Shown: piece after piece, positions 47,510 through 60,191 of the stretch
Numbering within the stretch: position 1 is the stretch's first letter
Layout of the letters: each line of letters opens with the position of its first letter
NCBI GenBank assembly: GCA_021442155.1
Contig: CM038222.1
Location: forward strand, 110,797,121 to 110,861,120
Origin: Cymbidium sinense
Taxonomy: Eukaryota; Streptophyta; Magnoliopsida; Asparagales; Orchidaceae
Direction: 5' to 3'
Length of the DNA: 64,000 nucleotides
Translations under genes and position numbers: made by a program
The notes under the pieces: generated by a model
Databases searched by the model: none
Told to the model about the DNA's origin: nothing
What the model saw: only the letters and a program-made list of their open reading frames with translations

Positions 47510-48179
47510 TTCTATAAGTGGAGCATCCTGTGGATAGGCTACTTGATCACTAGAACTAATGGCTTGCTTACCCTTATCTTGAGGTACTACCCAAGGAGGT
47601 AGAACTTTGCCACTACGGAGGATGACTTTAGTGACTTCATGAGATAGTTCAGTGGAAATTTCTACCTACTCATCAGATTCAACTATAGGTTCTCTAATAG
47701 GATCATTGGAGTCAGATGACTTTAAATCAATCTCAATGGGTGAACTCAAATGATTCAAGAATGGATAACCCATTTCTAAATCAAAAGAGGAATGATCGAA
47801 ACTAGAGTTATTATTAATTAGACTTGGAGAGCTACCCAAAGAAATAAAATTAGGCAAATCATCAGAAGTGACACAGATGTAACTGGAATGAACTTTCTTC
47901 ATTGACTTCTTAGATTTGGATGGAGGTATAAAATAGAAATCAAGTGAAGTAAGTGGAGTTGACTACTAGAATAAGAGCTGACTAGAAGAACTGTAACTGC
48001 AAATGTGAAAGGAGTGCTGGAATCAGTCAGTAGTTGCACTATTGTACTATCCCAGGCAAGTGAAGGTTGTCGCTACTGCAATTGGGCTTCTAGCTCTCTC
48101 AAGTTATCCTTAGCAGCTTGCAAACCTTCCTTAGAGTTGAAGGTTTGAGCAGCTTTAGGTATTTGTAAGGATAGTTTCT
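47510..48179 (-). pseudogene. Gag-protease spacer (element B)
   Basis: Low-complexity coding remnant rich in Ser, Asp and Asn. Open frame 47666-47902 includes LINNNSSFDHSSFDLEMGY. By position it corresponds to 61500-62050 in element C. No domain recognised. Confidence 0.5.
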
Positions 48180-49560
48180 TAATCTTATAAATGATTTTTT
48201 TAGAGGTTCGGGATAGGGAGATATCCCAACCTTCCTCTATCTTAAGAAGATCACATGTACAACATAATTAGAAGGTTGTTCTAGTAGGTATTCCTTAGGG
48301 ATGAGAATGGAACCTGACTTGTAGCTATGCTCAAGTTAGTCCTTAAAGGTAAAGTAATCTTCTAAGACATGTCCTAGAATGTGGTGGTAGGGGCAATAGT
48401 TTGGATCGTGACTCTTGCCCACTTCCTCTTGCCTCCTAGGCTCTACTAGCTAGAAATTAGGCTTCTTTAAGAGATTCTTAAAAATCTTTTTGACTACCTC
48501 GCTCTTGAATGAATAAGGTTTACTCAATTTATTTATATTAGTAGGTAAATGATAGATACCTAGTGGCAGGTAGGAATACTACTGTTGATGATGCTGATGA
48601 GGATACTACTGAGGAGACGACGGTGGAGGCCACGATGGCAACTGAGGTAGTCGATATGATGGTTGAGGTGGTGTCAAAGGAGGTGGTAGAGGTGACTGCT
48701 GAGCTCAATACCTATCTGACTAAACCCTAGCTAGTTTCTTCCCCTTACCAACTACTGTGACTGCCCCCTAGCTTCTTCTTAAATGCCTTCTGAGGTATGG
48801 GCTTGGCTGATTGGTCATGGAAAGGCAATTATTTGGCTTCCTCTTATAGACTACCCACCTTCTTGATTAGCTTCTCAAGGTTTTGAATGTAAACCCTTAA
48901 GCATGAAAGTGATTGAGTCATAGATATTCTTCAAGAGAATCTCAATGGTGTACTGTTCGGACAGCTGTGGTTCACATTTCATACTTAGATTTCTCCACCT
49001 GAGAATGTAATCAACAAGGGACTCATTTGGATTTTACTTGGTCATAATGAGGTCACTTATAGTAACCCTTTTTTGAGCTCCAGTAAACCTCTTGATGAAG
49101 AGGTGCTCCATCAGCAAATTTCTTTACCGAACCATTAGGAAGTTTGACATACTAATCAAACGTAATGCCCACTAGACTTCTAATGAATAATCTAAAAATA
49201 AGAGCATCGCTATCTCCAGCATTGCAACAACTAGCCTTCAAATGTGTAATGTGCTGGCAAGGGTTGCCACTACCATCAAATATTTTGAAGGAAGGAGGCA
49301 TAAAACCCTTGAGATATTGGACAACATCAAATTCCTCCGAGTAGGGTCTACCCTTTGGAACAGATGAGCCACCTCGGGCTTGCACAAATGCATCCCTCAC
49401 CTACTATTCCATGATGTTTTTAATGTCTTTCTCATGCATAGAGGTGCTATCCACCACCTTCCTATATAAGCTACCATTATCCTGATCTACTAGAGAAGTG
49501 TTATTAGGCTGATCTAGGACATGTGTTGACTCGGGATGATCTATCTCTATCGGCATATGC
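48180..49560 (-). pseudogene. Gag with zinc knuckle, degenerate (element B)
   Basis: The retrotransposon Gag domain reads MPPSFKIFDGSGNPCQHI, LKASCCNAGDSDALIFRLF (open frame 49152-49400), YVKLPNGSVKKFADG, then ESLVDYILRWRNLSMKCEPQ and IEILLKNIYDSITFML. Near 48411-48330 a zinc knuckle-like NYCPYHHILGHVLEDY keeps Cys, His and His of the CxxHxxxGHxxxxC pattern but has Tyr for the last Cys. It would have formed the virus-like particle and bound element RNA. Stops and shifts are frequent. Confidence 0.88.
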
Positions 49561-49589
49561 TGCGGGATCAATGCCTAATTTTGAAGTGC

Positions 49590-51345
49590 ATGGAAGGCTG
49601 CTAATAAGTCTTCTATCCTCTTCTCCATCCAATTGATCTGATCATCCTTCTATTTAAGCTACTGATGTAGGTATTGGGTTGAATGGACTGCATTGTCTTC
49701 CTCAACCACAACACCTTTCTGACTATGTTGATAACTATGGAGGGAGCTCTTAGTGTTGACCATGTGGACCTCAGCCAAATCCTCATGAAGGTCATCCTCA
49801 TCCAGATCAAAGGCTACTCTCTCATTCTCCAAATTTGTGTGAACACTGCTTAAGAGTTCCCTCTTTTCGCAAAGTACTGTGCAAAAATGTCATCTAAGGA
49901 GTGGTCTAACTATGCCGGTACAAATACACACTGCTGACTGATGGAGGGACTGTGCTCACTAGCGGAGATACATCTAACACTACCTACTACTGGAGTACTA
50001 ACTCTGGGACGATCGTGTTCACTAGAAGAGATATGCTCATGACTGCTCATTAGTGGAGTGGTGTCCCTGGGGAGATCTACTACCATGGGAACTATAAAAT
50101 TATCACCTTCCCCCTCAGTAAGGTGTGAATACGATATTGCGGGGTCACCACTCCTACCAAACTAAAACTAAGGTTGAGGGGTGAGCAGGGGAGCTCAATC
50201 TCCCCTCAATAAGTGGGATGGAGGGAGCGGGATCCCTGGGCCGTAGTGAGATCACCAGAGGGGAAGGTCTCTTCCCATATGGGAGCTTCTGAATATTGGC
50301 GAGAGTGGTGGATGCTATGAGCTGCACGAGTGATGGTGGACAACGAGGGGAGGCAACATTAACTATCCCTCAATGGGAGATCTCTGCCTATGGAGGGTAG
50401 CGTCGGTAAGAACAATCCTACTAAATGATCGGCCCTGACAGGGGACGGTCACGAAAATCCATCAGAGTAGAGGCTTTCGACTACCTGACATACCTCCATC
50501 GCTCTCTCCTATCTACTTGAATAGATGCTTGAGCCTCCATAGCTCTCTCTCAATAGATCTGACCCCTAACTCCCCTAGGGATCAATGATCACAAGTCAAA
50601 TAAGTTATTGGACTCTGAGCATCCATATGCTCTACCAACCTGGCATAGGAATTCCCTAAGTTCGGCATAGCGCCTCCTGTGCTCCCTATATGGTGTCTCA
50701 TAATGTGCTAATGGTGGTGGAGAAGCATCAATCATCCAGTAATCTTCCTCTTCATCTAAGGCAGAGAAGGGGTAGAACTTGTTGTTGGTTGGAAGTGGAG
50801 AGACCTCTCGAGGAGAGTCCTCCTGTCACATGGGATGCAGCCTCAAGTTCTTTGGCTACTCCCTCGTGCACCCACTTAATCTTTTGATTTTTATTACAGA
50901 ATTGAGTATAAGTGAACAAGGCAGAGCGAAAACTAGTACCTACCTCAGAAGTGGAGGAGACTATCTCAGAAGTTAAGATAATCTTCCCATTCAGGGTGAC
51001 CAACGAGGAAGTAGCATCTCTCGCTGTAGCAATGGTATGGATAGCTGGATGGGCTGGTACTGAAACTATCATAGAACTGGGCATGGGAACCACTACGGCC
51101 TTCCTCTTTAATGGAGGGTACTCAGAATCAGAGGGCATGTCAATACACATGATTGGCTTCTGCCCAAACTCCTGCTCTTAACTGACAGTAATGAGGTTCA
51201 CCCCCTCACAGGTAACACACACTCCCTCAAATCCTCGGTTGAAGAAAGCCAGGTTGGTGGAGTTGGTCTCAGGGAGGCTGGCCCAATCCAAGACCAAACC
51301 CACCTCGAAGGGTAAAATAAAAATGAACTTCTATGAAGCTATGTA
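49590..51345 (-). pseudogene. Pre-gag coding region (ORF1 or N-terminal Gag extension), degenerate (element B)
   Basis: It aligns with 17979-19836 and partly with 59136-60190. The best open part is 50752-51150, with MPSDSEYPPLKRK (51138) and KIKWVHEGVAKELEAASHV. Later blocks are HEHISSSEHDRP, LDHSLDDIFAQYF (near 49900) and, in another frame, VEDNAVHSTQ-like and EKRIEDLLAA sequence. Between 49590 and 49400 the sequence appears to run straight into gag without an obvious gap, which favours a Gag N-terminal extension over a separate ORF. No known domain was recognised. Confidence 0.7.
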
Positions 51346-51472
51346 AACTGACTGTAAAAACCAACTATACTGACTGATCTACACTGTATCTCTACATGTG
51401 TTGAAATATAATCTAAGTCAAATTTTTGCTTTAATATTTATTTTGAGAGAGTAATATAGATTTGGAGTCATG

Positions 51473-51826
51473 AACTTGCACTCAACAATTCAAATATCTT
51501 AAGTGGGTTCAGTGGAGAGATTTTGATGTTTAGGAGAGTCTTTGCCATTTGATTTTTATTTTAGAACCCATACTCAATCAATTTAGGTAGGTTGGGTGGG
51601 GTTCATAAATTTGAGGGGATATTTTCTTGGAGATATTTGTATTTTTATATCTTATTTGAAAATATTGATGATTTGAAAGAACCTCTACTTAGCAAATTTG
51701 GGTATGCTAAGAAGAGGTTGTGATTGTGTATTTAAAAATTTCTGTAGAATGTCTTTGCTTGTGATGTGTGAAATGTTGATTTGAAAATAGGGCTTCTTAA
51801 CAAATTTGATATGTCAAGTAGAAGCC
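51473..51826 (-). repeat. Hairpin array upstream of element B coding region
   Basis: Four inverted repeats lie at about 51473-51510, 51574-51604, 51680-51719 and 51791-51826. The best pairs 51680-51694 with 51705-51719 (14 of 15 positions) around a loop reading TACCCAAATT on the minus strand, as in element A. The one nearest the coding region has a loop with CTTAAGATATT, like the last hairpin of element A (17810-17849). Position and loop motif show that the two arrays are homologous. Confidence 0.75.
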
Positions 51827-52189
51827 ACTAAGTGAGTGACTCTTACTCCAGTTAGTGATCAAACTATTAAGGATAAGAAGTCTGTCTTAGAGTTTTCTAG
51901 AATGCCCAATAATACTCTTGTCACTGGTTTGGAGGTGTCCATGGAGGCCCCTAGAGAGATCCAAATAGGCCCTACATTAAAGAAAGTAAAATTACTTATT
52001 GTAGAGACACATGATTCCCTCTTTCCTAGTACTTTTGAAATAGGTTTCACTTTTGAGCCTTCACTAATGACTAAAAGCTAAAAACAATATGGGTAGAAGG
52101 CTTAAAAAGGCAGGCCCTCAAAGAGAGGAAAAAAATGATAGAGATTGAACAAGTTAGGGTAAGGGAGGGTGTGGTGTTTTAATTTGGAG
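51827..52189. other. Spacer between LTR and hairpin array (element B)
   Basis: A stretch of 0.36 kb with no counterpart seen in element A. The plus strand has an 81-codon open frame (51836-52081) of unknown meaning. Near 52120-52173 the plus strand is purine-rich (AGAGAGGAAAAAAATGATAG, then TAGGGTAAGGGAGGG). GTGTGGTG at 52170 and CACCACAC at 52200 form an inverted pair across the LTR edge. On the minus strand no convincing primer-binding site follows the LTR end. Confidence 0.4.
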
Positions 52190-55100
52190 TCATAGGGACA
52201 CCACACATATCATAGGTGGGTACATATTGAATTGATCAAGTATGACATTAAGGTATGATGTACTATCTCAAAATATGGAGACATCACCCTATAATGGACC
52301 TAATCACCTAATAGGGACTCCTAAGGTAGATGAGTCTACATATAAACTAGAGATCTTTCCCCTACTTTACATAGAGAAGTAAATCAGGGTTTATTTTATT
52401 TTGTGTTTTTTAGTTCTCTATGGAAGCAAGCTTCTATAGTTAATTACATTATAGAAATAAGAGTTTCTTAAGAACACTCTTGATTAAAGTAATCAATAAG
52501 TGCCTCCAAAGATTTCAAAGTTAGCCTATTAAAGGATTAAGTATTCATGGAGATCAAATAGGAGAGTTCAAATAAGAAGACTTATTTATGGAATCCAAAG
52601 GAAAATAAATAGGAATCACTCATGATACTAAGAAGCCTAGTGAGTGCTCTAGTCTACCTTATAATGAGGCTTTGCATATTTGAAACAGAGAATTTACTTA
52701 TTGTTTAAGTTGAGATCTTATTAACATACTAGGACTTATAGTCCATCAACACAAGATTGTGAAAATGCCTAAGAGGTGAGGAGTTATACTCATAGCCCAA
52801 AGAAAATAAGTAGCCTCGAAACAAAAATCTAGAACTCTTTAGCACAAGCTAAAAGCATGACCTAAGTCTAATCAAAAATAAAATGTGATGTAATGGTTTA
52901 CCTCCACAAGAGAAGATAGATGCATCATGACTCTTCTAGACTTACACCCACCTGGAGTGGTTGCCAGCTAACACATCCTACATTTTAAAACCATGTAGGT
53001 TGATCTTATGTAGATGTAAGGTAACTAGCTTGTTATTTAATTAGGAAAGAGGCTAAGGTCTTAAACTCTCCCTAAAGGACTAGATCATGATTGGTATAAA
53101 AACATGACTTAGACTAATTCAAAAATTTACAACCTTTTTTCACACCATTTTGACACATTCATTTTGGACTAAAGCTTAAAAAAGTTATGCTTATATGCAT
53201 GATGAAATATATTCATGGGCTAAATCAATGGGAGAAGGTGTTCTCCACTACAAGGGATCACCCTCAAAGGTCAAGCATAACCCTTATCATGTAAGAATGA
53301 AGACCCTCCCTATTCAAGAGTGATATAATATGATATGCATTGTGTGATAACATTCAACATTCAGCTAAAGGGTTGTTAAATCTTTTATTTATCTTGATTA
53401 TGAACCTAGGCTTGAAGACGAGGTTGTGAGTTATATTAAAATTTAGTTATGAGTTATTTAGTGAGGATAAAAAAATTCAATTTTATCCTAAGGAACTTAC
53501 CGCATCTAGGCCACACATCAAATCATCACACTTTAAGAAACCTATGAAAAGCATGTCATTTCTAATGCACAAACTAAGCACAATAATCAAACATATGAAT
53601 TTAGTAAAAGAATAAGAGGAACATGCGGCTAGGTACCATCATACACTCTAAAAAGGAATGAAATTGGGTAGGTGAGCTCTACCTTTATATAATCGAGATT
53701 ATAAGAGAATATTACAATTATAATGAATGTTATGGGGGTCTTTCCATCCCTCTTTTGGATCGGTTTGCTTTATGCTTCATAGGGCATCCTAAATATTTGC
53801 CTTCTAGCCCCTACTCATCTTAAATCCTACAGCACTAATCCTAATTCTTATTGCAAAAATTACATATTTGTGAAAAGAAAATCTAACTACACTTACAAAA
53901 CAGATGTTAGCTAAACAAGCATACAAGCCAAGCAATTATATTTCATATATTTGAACTTAGTGCACTTGGGTAACCAAGCCCACCTGTCCTAATTGGATTA
54001 TACTTAAAGACATAAGCAACACCTACAAGCCAGAACATTTATATTTACTTATTATTTCAACAGCCCTTTTAGCACAATCCCCTGTAGAAAATATCATTAA
54101 GAAACTAACAACCTACCATCTAGTCTATGCATAAATAATCCTAACATTAAGTCTAAAATATTACACCATAACATACACTGGCCTAACCTAAAGGCTTGAA
54201 TTGGAGACTTAGTATTCTAATATGTGTGTTAAGATTTAGTGTGGTATGTCATAACTAGGCTTTAGAAGTACGATTATCTAAAATTTAGGATATTTAAACA
54301 TTAAGGGAGGTTTCACTTCAAATCATTGAAAGGATTAGTTAAGTTTAATTTACATTTCTTTTGCTTCATTTGATGCCTACTTAAGATCTAGTTATTATAA
54401 AGAGAGGAAAGTGGTTTGATACCCTTCATCCATATCCTAAGTTATTTTCTAAACCTATGTTATTATAACTTTGATTTCTTTAGTGAATTGTTTATTAAAT
54501 ATTTTTATTAAACCTAAGTTTGGGTTAGTCTTAAAGAATCTTATCCAAACAAGAAAAGCATCTTATAAAAATATAATTGAATCACTATCATATGGATAAC
54601 ATTCCAACACTTCTCTACATCATTAATAACATACACATTTTTTTATTTTATTATTCATGATTTTTAGTTTAATACACATAATTATACATACAGTTACATT
54701 TTTGCACTCTTGATGATTCTCAATGCATATATTATCATAGAAAAGAAAATTTCCATAATTTCGTTGGCAATATATACACATGTATTAGAGATTTAAGCAA
54801 GTATGTACCATTGTTAAACTAGGGAAGTGAGATTATCTAAGACCTCCTTTGGGCTACTGAAAGCCTCATATTCCCATGATGTCCAGACTACATACTTGTT
54901 AACTTAAATACACGTAAACATATGCAAAAATACAAGAATGAAAACCATGCAAATTTTTATGTAAGAGCGAATCTTTTATTTATGTAAAGTAAAGTTCTAT
55001 CCAAATTCTAGCACATGCATACACATGAATGAAATTGAACAAGAACATGCCATTGTTAAACTAGGGAAGTGAGATTATTTATGACCTCTTTGGGGCTAGT

Positions 55101-58100
55101 TAAAGCCTCGTGTTTCCTGGATGTCCAAACTATATACTTTCTAATTCCAAACATTTGTAAACATACACATGAATCATGAAAAAATCCTTTATCATTTTAA
55201 AATTATAAGTTAAATGTGAAATTCATTGACTATTTATAGCCAACATTAACTTAGATTTTCATCATTAGCTTATAACTTTTAAAATAATTTAGGATTTATT
55301 AGTGATAATACCCATACCATATAATAACATTTATCCAACTCATGCAACATAAATGTATCCTTATTCTCTTGATCTTTCTTTTCTTTCTAAAAATATGAAC
55401 ATATCAAACCATTGACATGCAAATTTATAATTATTGAGAAGGAATTACTAAACATTGCTAGATAATACATTCAATTATAATTATTCCCAGGACAATCAAG
55501 CCAAATAAAATTTTTTTAAGATCAACAAAAGTTTTATGAAATTTAATTTTAGTGTTTAAATTATTAAAACCTAAAGAGGAGAAATGACACTTAATGTTGG
55601 CCCCATCCCACATTTCTGACTTAATATATTTAAGGAAAGTGATTAAGTAGGTTTTATAGATTCATTAAGTTGAAGTCATTAAACAATCTATTTAGTTACC
55701 CTTCCCTAAGCTTCTTTAATTTAATTAACTACTTGATCCTGAGGCTTCAATGATATGCTTATGAGAAATTAATATTTGTAATGCTCTTGAAGGAATCTAA
55801 TGCAATTAGGTTCATGCTTAAGAGTTATTTGGATTTAAGAAGGAAAGAATCTAAGTTAAGTACTCTTATGGTTTTCCCACACCAATGGGTCAACCATAAA
55901 TTCCTTAATGACTTTATGTTATTAAACACATAGAAGGAAACTAATGAATTATGTTTCACTCATCTAAAATAATCATTAGTTTAATTTGATTTTTTTCTTA
56001 TCATTAATTTTCCTTATTAATCACTAATTATTATATGTGTTAATTAACCTTCCTAAGGAAAAGCATTTAGAAAAATAATTAGGAAAGAGGTCTTAATTAT
56101 TTTCCTTCATTATTCCAACTATTTATAGTGATTAATTATCATAAATTATTTAATTTTCACTATTTAGAAATTTTATCAAATTTTAAGTTGATTAATGAGG
56201 GTAACTAGGAATAAAATTTTAATTTCATTATATTATATGACCAATAATTCCAAGAATATAATGGGAGGCAGAGGGCATCCCATAGAATTATCCCATCAAA
56301 TTTGGAATTACTTAGCCAAGTAATTTAACTTTAATCAAGGTAATTAGACAAGGCTTCAAACTTTAATTAAGCACTATTCATTGAATAAAAATTAAGGATT
56401 TTACTTTTCTTAGATTCTCCTTTATCCAACCTTTTTAAAATGGGTTTATTTTATTTATTTAGATTTTTCTATAATTAGTTATGATTTTTTGAAGTTTTTT
56501 TTATTTAAATATATTTTTAATGCCTAATTAATCATTTAAACTGTCGGTGTCACACGGACGCTGATGCGGCAATACTTTCCATGTTGTGCTATAGTATGGG
56601 TTATTTAAATCATCTAATGTGGCAGCTGACTTAGCAACGATGGATGTAGTTTCATCTCGACCGTCTGATCTCAGATCAGACGGTCGAGATTAATCCCATG
56701 ATTTTGAAAGGATTAAATTGGAAATTCTTGTGCAACTAATCATGGCCTTTCATTTTAATCATGTGGAACAAATGGTCGATGATTAATCATTCCATGAGCA
56801 TTAGAAGATGATCACCGTTCACCTTCACCGCTCGATCTGAGCTAATTAGAGCTCGTTCGATAGTGAAATCAACTCCAAACTACTTAGCGAGAGAATTTGA
56901 AGGGATCATATGATGGAAATCACATGAAATCACACTTCACTTCAAAAAAGACCAACACCTAGGGGAAATACTATGGTTGCTAGATTTTTATCTCGCTAGA
57001 GCTAGAGACCAGAGGTCTGTCGATAGAGGTAGCTTCATTTTGAAGATCACGAGATGCCTCTCCACCAATTGCTCTGTGGACCAAATATCACTACAAAGCT
57101 CACTAGAGTTGGTATAGGGTCATCTTTCGATGATCGAATCATTTGAGAAATAATTTATTATGGTTCATTGAAGTGAGGTGAAGGTGTGGGAGGAGTTGAC
57201 TTAGGTTTGGTAAAAATTTGGAAGCTTGGATTGATGGGGCTCTCAGGTTCACTCGAAGGTTTGGTCTCGCTGGTGGTGGAACTCACGAGGAGCTCAAGAG
57301 AGAGTCTCATACTATGCGTAATGCTATGAGGAAGGTCTCTATGAAGTTTGAATCCATAGGGAGAAGTTTACTCTCCTTCCTAGTTGAACCCAGGGTTGAG
57401 ATTGGTTCAACCTTTGGCAGTCATCAGGTCGAAAGTGGTAGATGACTGCTGAGGTAGTTGAAGGTGAGAGGCCAAGGGAGTGGAATGGGTTGGTATGGTG
57501 TGTACAACCTCCCTTAGGTGGACCAATGGTCTGCCATGGGTTAAATCATCCTCTCATGGCCAAAGCTTGAGGATAACAGCCTTGGGTTAGGTTGGGTCAG
57601 TGGTCCTTTTGACTAAGAAGAGCCAAAGGTGCCAGCCAAGGGGTAAGGGGTTGGAGAACCCACCCAAATGGGGATTTTGTCCCATTTGGGTGGCTTCGTT
57701 CAATGAGTTTTACTCAAACTAGGTTCACCATGGGTTGAGCCCACTTGAGCAAGCCCATGGTGACCCAAGGATGAGTCATGCCAAGTTTGGTTGGGTTTGG
57801 ACATGATTTGGTCAAGTTTGGCTCAATTTGACCCATATGGGTCAATTTAGGTTCAATTGGGTTAAGTTGACCAATTGGTCAAATTGGATTGAAATGGCTC
57901 TTGGAAAATGTTCAAATGATTATTATGAATGAGTTGGTGTAATTCATTTGATTTAATTTGAAGTGGATTTGGGTTTATTTAGGCAAATGGATTAAGTTGA
58001 ATAATTTAGTCAAATTAAACAAATTGCTTTGAATGGAGGGTTGGTTTTTGTTTGATTAATAATTTGGTAATGATTGTATTTGTTGGTTTTAATTGATTTA

Positions 58101-59131
58101 GATTAGAATGATTTTTGATTTATTTGATCTTTTAGGTCAATTTGGGTTAAGTAGGTCGCCTGGGTTGGTTTAGTCAAATTGGCTTTAATTAATGATTGTA
58201 AGGTTTTCAATAATCAATTTACGGTTGATTAGAAGCATTGGTTACAATCATTTGGGATTGGAATGAGGTTTGGCCCAGTTTGACCCATATGGATCAATTG
58301 GGTCAACTTAGATAAAATGGTCAAATTGGTTTGGTTTGACCCAATTGATTGTAATTGGGAAATCAAAGCTGGTCAAAAATCATTATGGAAGGGATTGGAT
58401 GAGTTGATTCATTCTAATTTGGATTGGATTGATGTTTGAATCAAATTGGTCATTTAGGTCACATTGGGTCAAGTGAACCAATTGGGTTGATTGGGTTGAA
58501 TTAGGCTGAGTTGGTGTAAATTAGGTGTTGAGAGGGATTCAATGATGGATTTAGAGTTGAATAGTGGCATTGATTGTAATTGATTTAGGCTTGATTGGGT
58601 TTTAGCTCATTTGAACTTTTTGGGCCAAATGGGCTAACTTGGGTTAATCAAATTTACTTGATTCGATTGGTTTGATTACAATTATTAGAGGAGTTTGAAA
58701 TGAAATGATCTATTAAATGTTCATGGTGATTGAGAAAATAAAATTGTATTTAGTTTATTTCAACAGGTTTGGGTTGGGTTCATAGGATCATGATGGAGTT
58801 AACTTAGGTTAAGTCCTAAGTAAATTTGGCTTGGAGATTGGATTAGAAAACAAATTCAAGTGAGGTTAATTGAATAGGCTTGAGGTTGGTTTTGTCTCGT
58901 TTAAATGAGTTTATGTTTGGATGAATAAATAGGCATGGGTCATGGTTAAGGCCATAGAATAGGTAGAACCTATTTGTCCTAAGGTGTATTCTGGGCATAG
59001 GGTATGCCTCCTAAGTCTTTAAGCTTAGGTTTAGTGTTCCCTTAGTCACTAGAAGTTTCTTATCACTAAGGAGATCCAAGTGCCTAGAGGTTCCTAAGTC
59101 TAAGATGAGAACGGTTAATCCTCACTCCAAA
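52190..59131 (-). repeat. Giant LTR of element B, right copy
   Basis: On the minus strand it starts at about 59131 with TTTGGAGTGAGGATTAACC (the first dozen bases TGTTRACCTCAC are missing). It then follows the start of 10941-11345, runs through the GGTCAA block (57800-58640), the area with CCACCTAAGGGAGGTTGTA shared with 28457, AT-rich sequence, the duplicated module (54775-55140) and the distal part, ending GTGTGGTGTCCCTA at 52190. Its right edge abuts element C coding sequence. The open frame 57218-57445 is not supported. Confidence 0.85.
54775..55140 (+). repeat. Duplicated conserved LTR module (right LTR of B)
   Basis: Two copies about 240 bp apart share TTTAAGCAAGTATG or ACAAGAACATG, GCCATTGTTAAACTAGGGAAGTGAGATTAT, GGGCTA and GCCTC...GATGTCCA. 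The TATA-like element is weaker here (GTATTAGAG near 54782) than in the left LTR. Confidence 0.55.
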
Positions 59132-59135
59132 CCCT

Positions 59136-60190
59136 TCTGGATACTTGCCCCCTCCTAGAAGATAAAAAATTCCACCTTCTTCCTGTAGCTAAGGGTGAGG
59201 ACGATGTATCTAGAATTCTGAGTTCTCCACCTTTACCATGTTCTTATGAAAGTAGAAATAATTTTAGATCAGTTAATAGGGAAACTCATGGTAGATTATC
59301 TCAAATCCTTTATGGAACCCTTGAGTCCTCTTCCTACACTAAGGAAGAGTTACTTGGGGTCATGAAGGGCTACATCTTTAGAGCATAAGAGAGAGATCTT
59401 ATGGAGGCCTGTGACTATTGAAAATAAAGGGAAGGAAAAAGTAGTTTTTTTAGATAGAGGGCTTATTGGCATATGCCTATTATACCAGATCGATACCTTC
59501 ATTTAGGGAGGTCACTATCATAGCATAGGGATGAGTCAGTTAGCTCAAGAAGAGATAGGATTATTCTTCAAAGGCAACCAGGAGGGTTTATGTTAGGAAA
59601 GCCCCATAATCGCTTAAGCCAAAAACTCACTCACCATAACTATCATAAAGACTACCTATTGTCCAACCTATTGAAGAAAGGCCTTCCTCACCTTTGCTTA
59701 GGCCTCAAACTAAAAGTCCATCCTCATTTCATACCTCTGGTAAAGAGATATAGAGACTACTCCTATCTCTTTATAATAAAGATATTGCAGATGAGGAACA
59801 CCTTAGTTTGGGAGCCACTCTAACTAGAGAGGAGGTTTTGACCATCCATGAGAATCATGAAAGAGAGATATTTGAAGTAAAACTAATGGATGTAGAGAAA
59901 AAATCTGAAGTTATCCTTGATAAAAAAAGTATTCCACTTCATCTTACCTAAGAATAAGTGGAGACTATTATTTAGAGGATGAAGAAAAAGAAAAGATAAG
60001 TAGGTCCAAGTTCACTTTGATTTAGACTAGAATGAATTGTTGGATGATGACCCTGGGCTACCCATAGCATTTGCTTTTATGGTAGATATAAGGCCATCTA
60101 AAAAAGAATAAGAAGAAACACATGAGGATCTTGTACTTGATCCTACTCTGTAGAGTGAATCCTTCAATTATAGAAGAAGGATGATTAGAT
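59136..60190 (+). pseudogene. Pre-gag coding region, 5'-truncated (element C)
   Basis: It starts inside the conserved segment: a VAKGEDDVSRI block near 59205 corresponds to SSEGEEDVRRI of element A near 18510, so the first third is missing. Further on are SSSYTKEELLGVM-like sequence and an acidic stretch near 60030-60120. Many stops; no domain recognised. The truncation point coincides with the edge of the adjacent LTR. Confidence 0.6.
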
Positions 60191-60191
60191 T

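Larger units (their letters stand above)
32855..59131 (-). mobile_element. Element B: 26 kb Tat/Ogre-like Ty3 retrotransposon, decayed
   Basis: LTRs at 32855-39826 and 52190-59131 (about 6.95 kb each, same orientation) enclose a 12.4 kb interior. On the minus strand the interior carries a hairpin array, pre-gag region, gag with zinc knuckle, PR, RT, RNase H, aRNH and INT, then about 2.7 kb of noncoding tandem repeats. The gene order, second RNase H, absence of a chromodomain and overall size fit the Tat/Ogre lineage. The two LTR starts belong to different subtypes, and the left LTR lacks its last bases, so the unit may be a recombinant. Stops and one active-site deletion make it inactive. Confidence 0.78.

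Noticed and set aside
51836..52081. 81-codon plus-strand open frame between LTR and hairpins
   Set aside because: No counterpart in element A and no recognised domain; kept only as a note in the spacer entry.
57218..57445. 75-codon open frame in the right LTR of element B
   Set aside because: The matching stretch near 28665-28780 lies in the opposite sense and shows no conserved frame.
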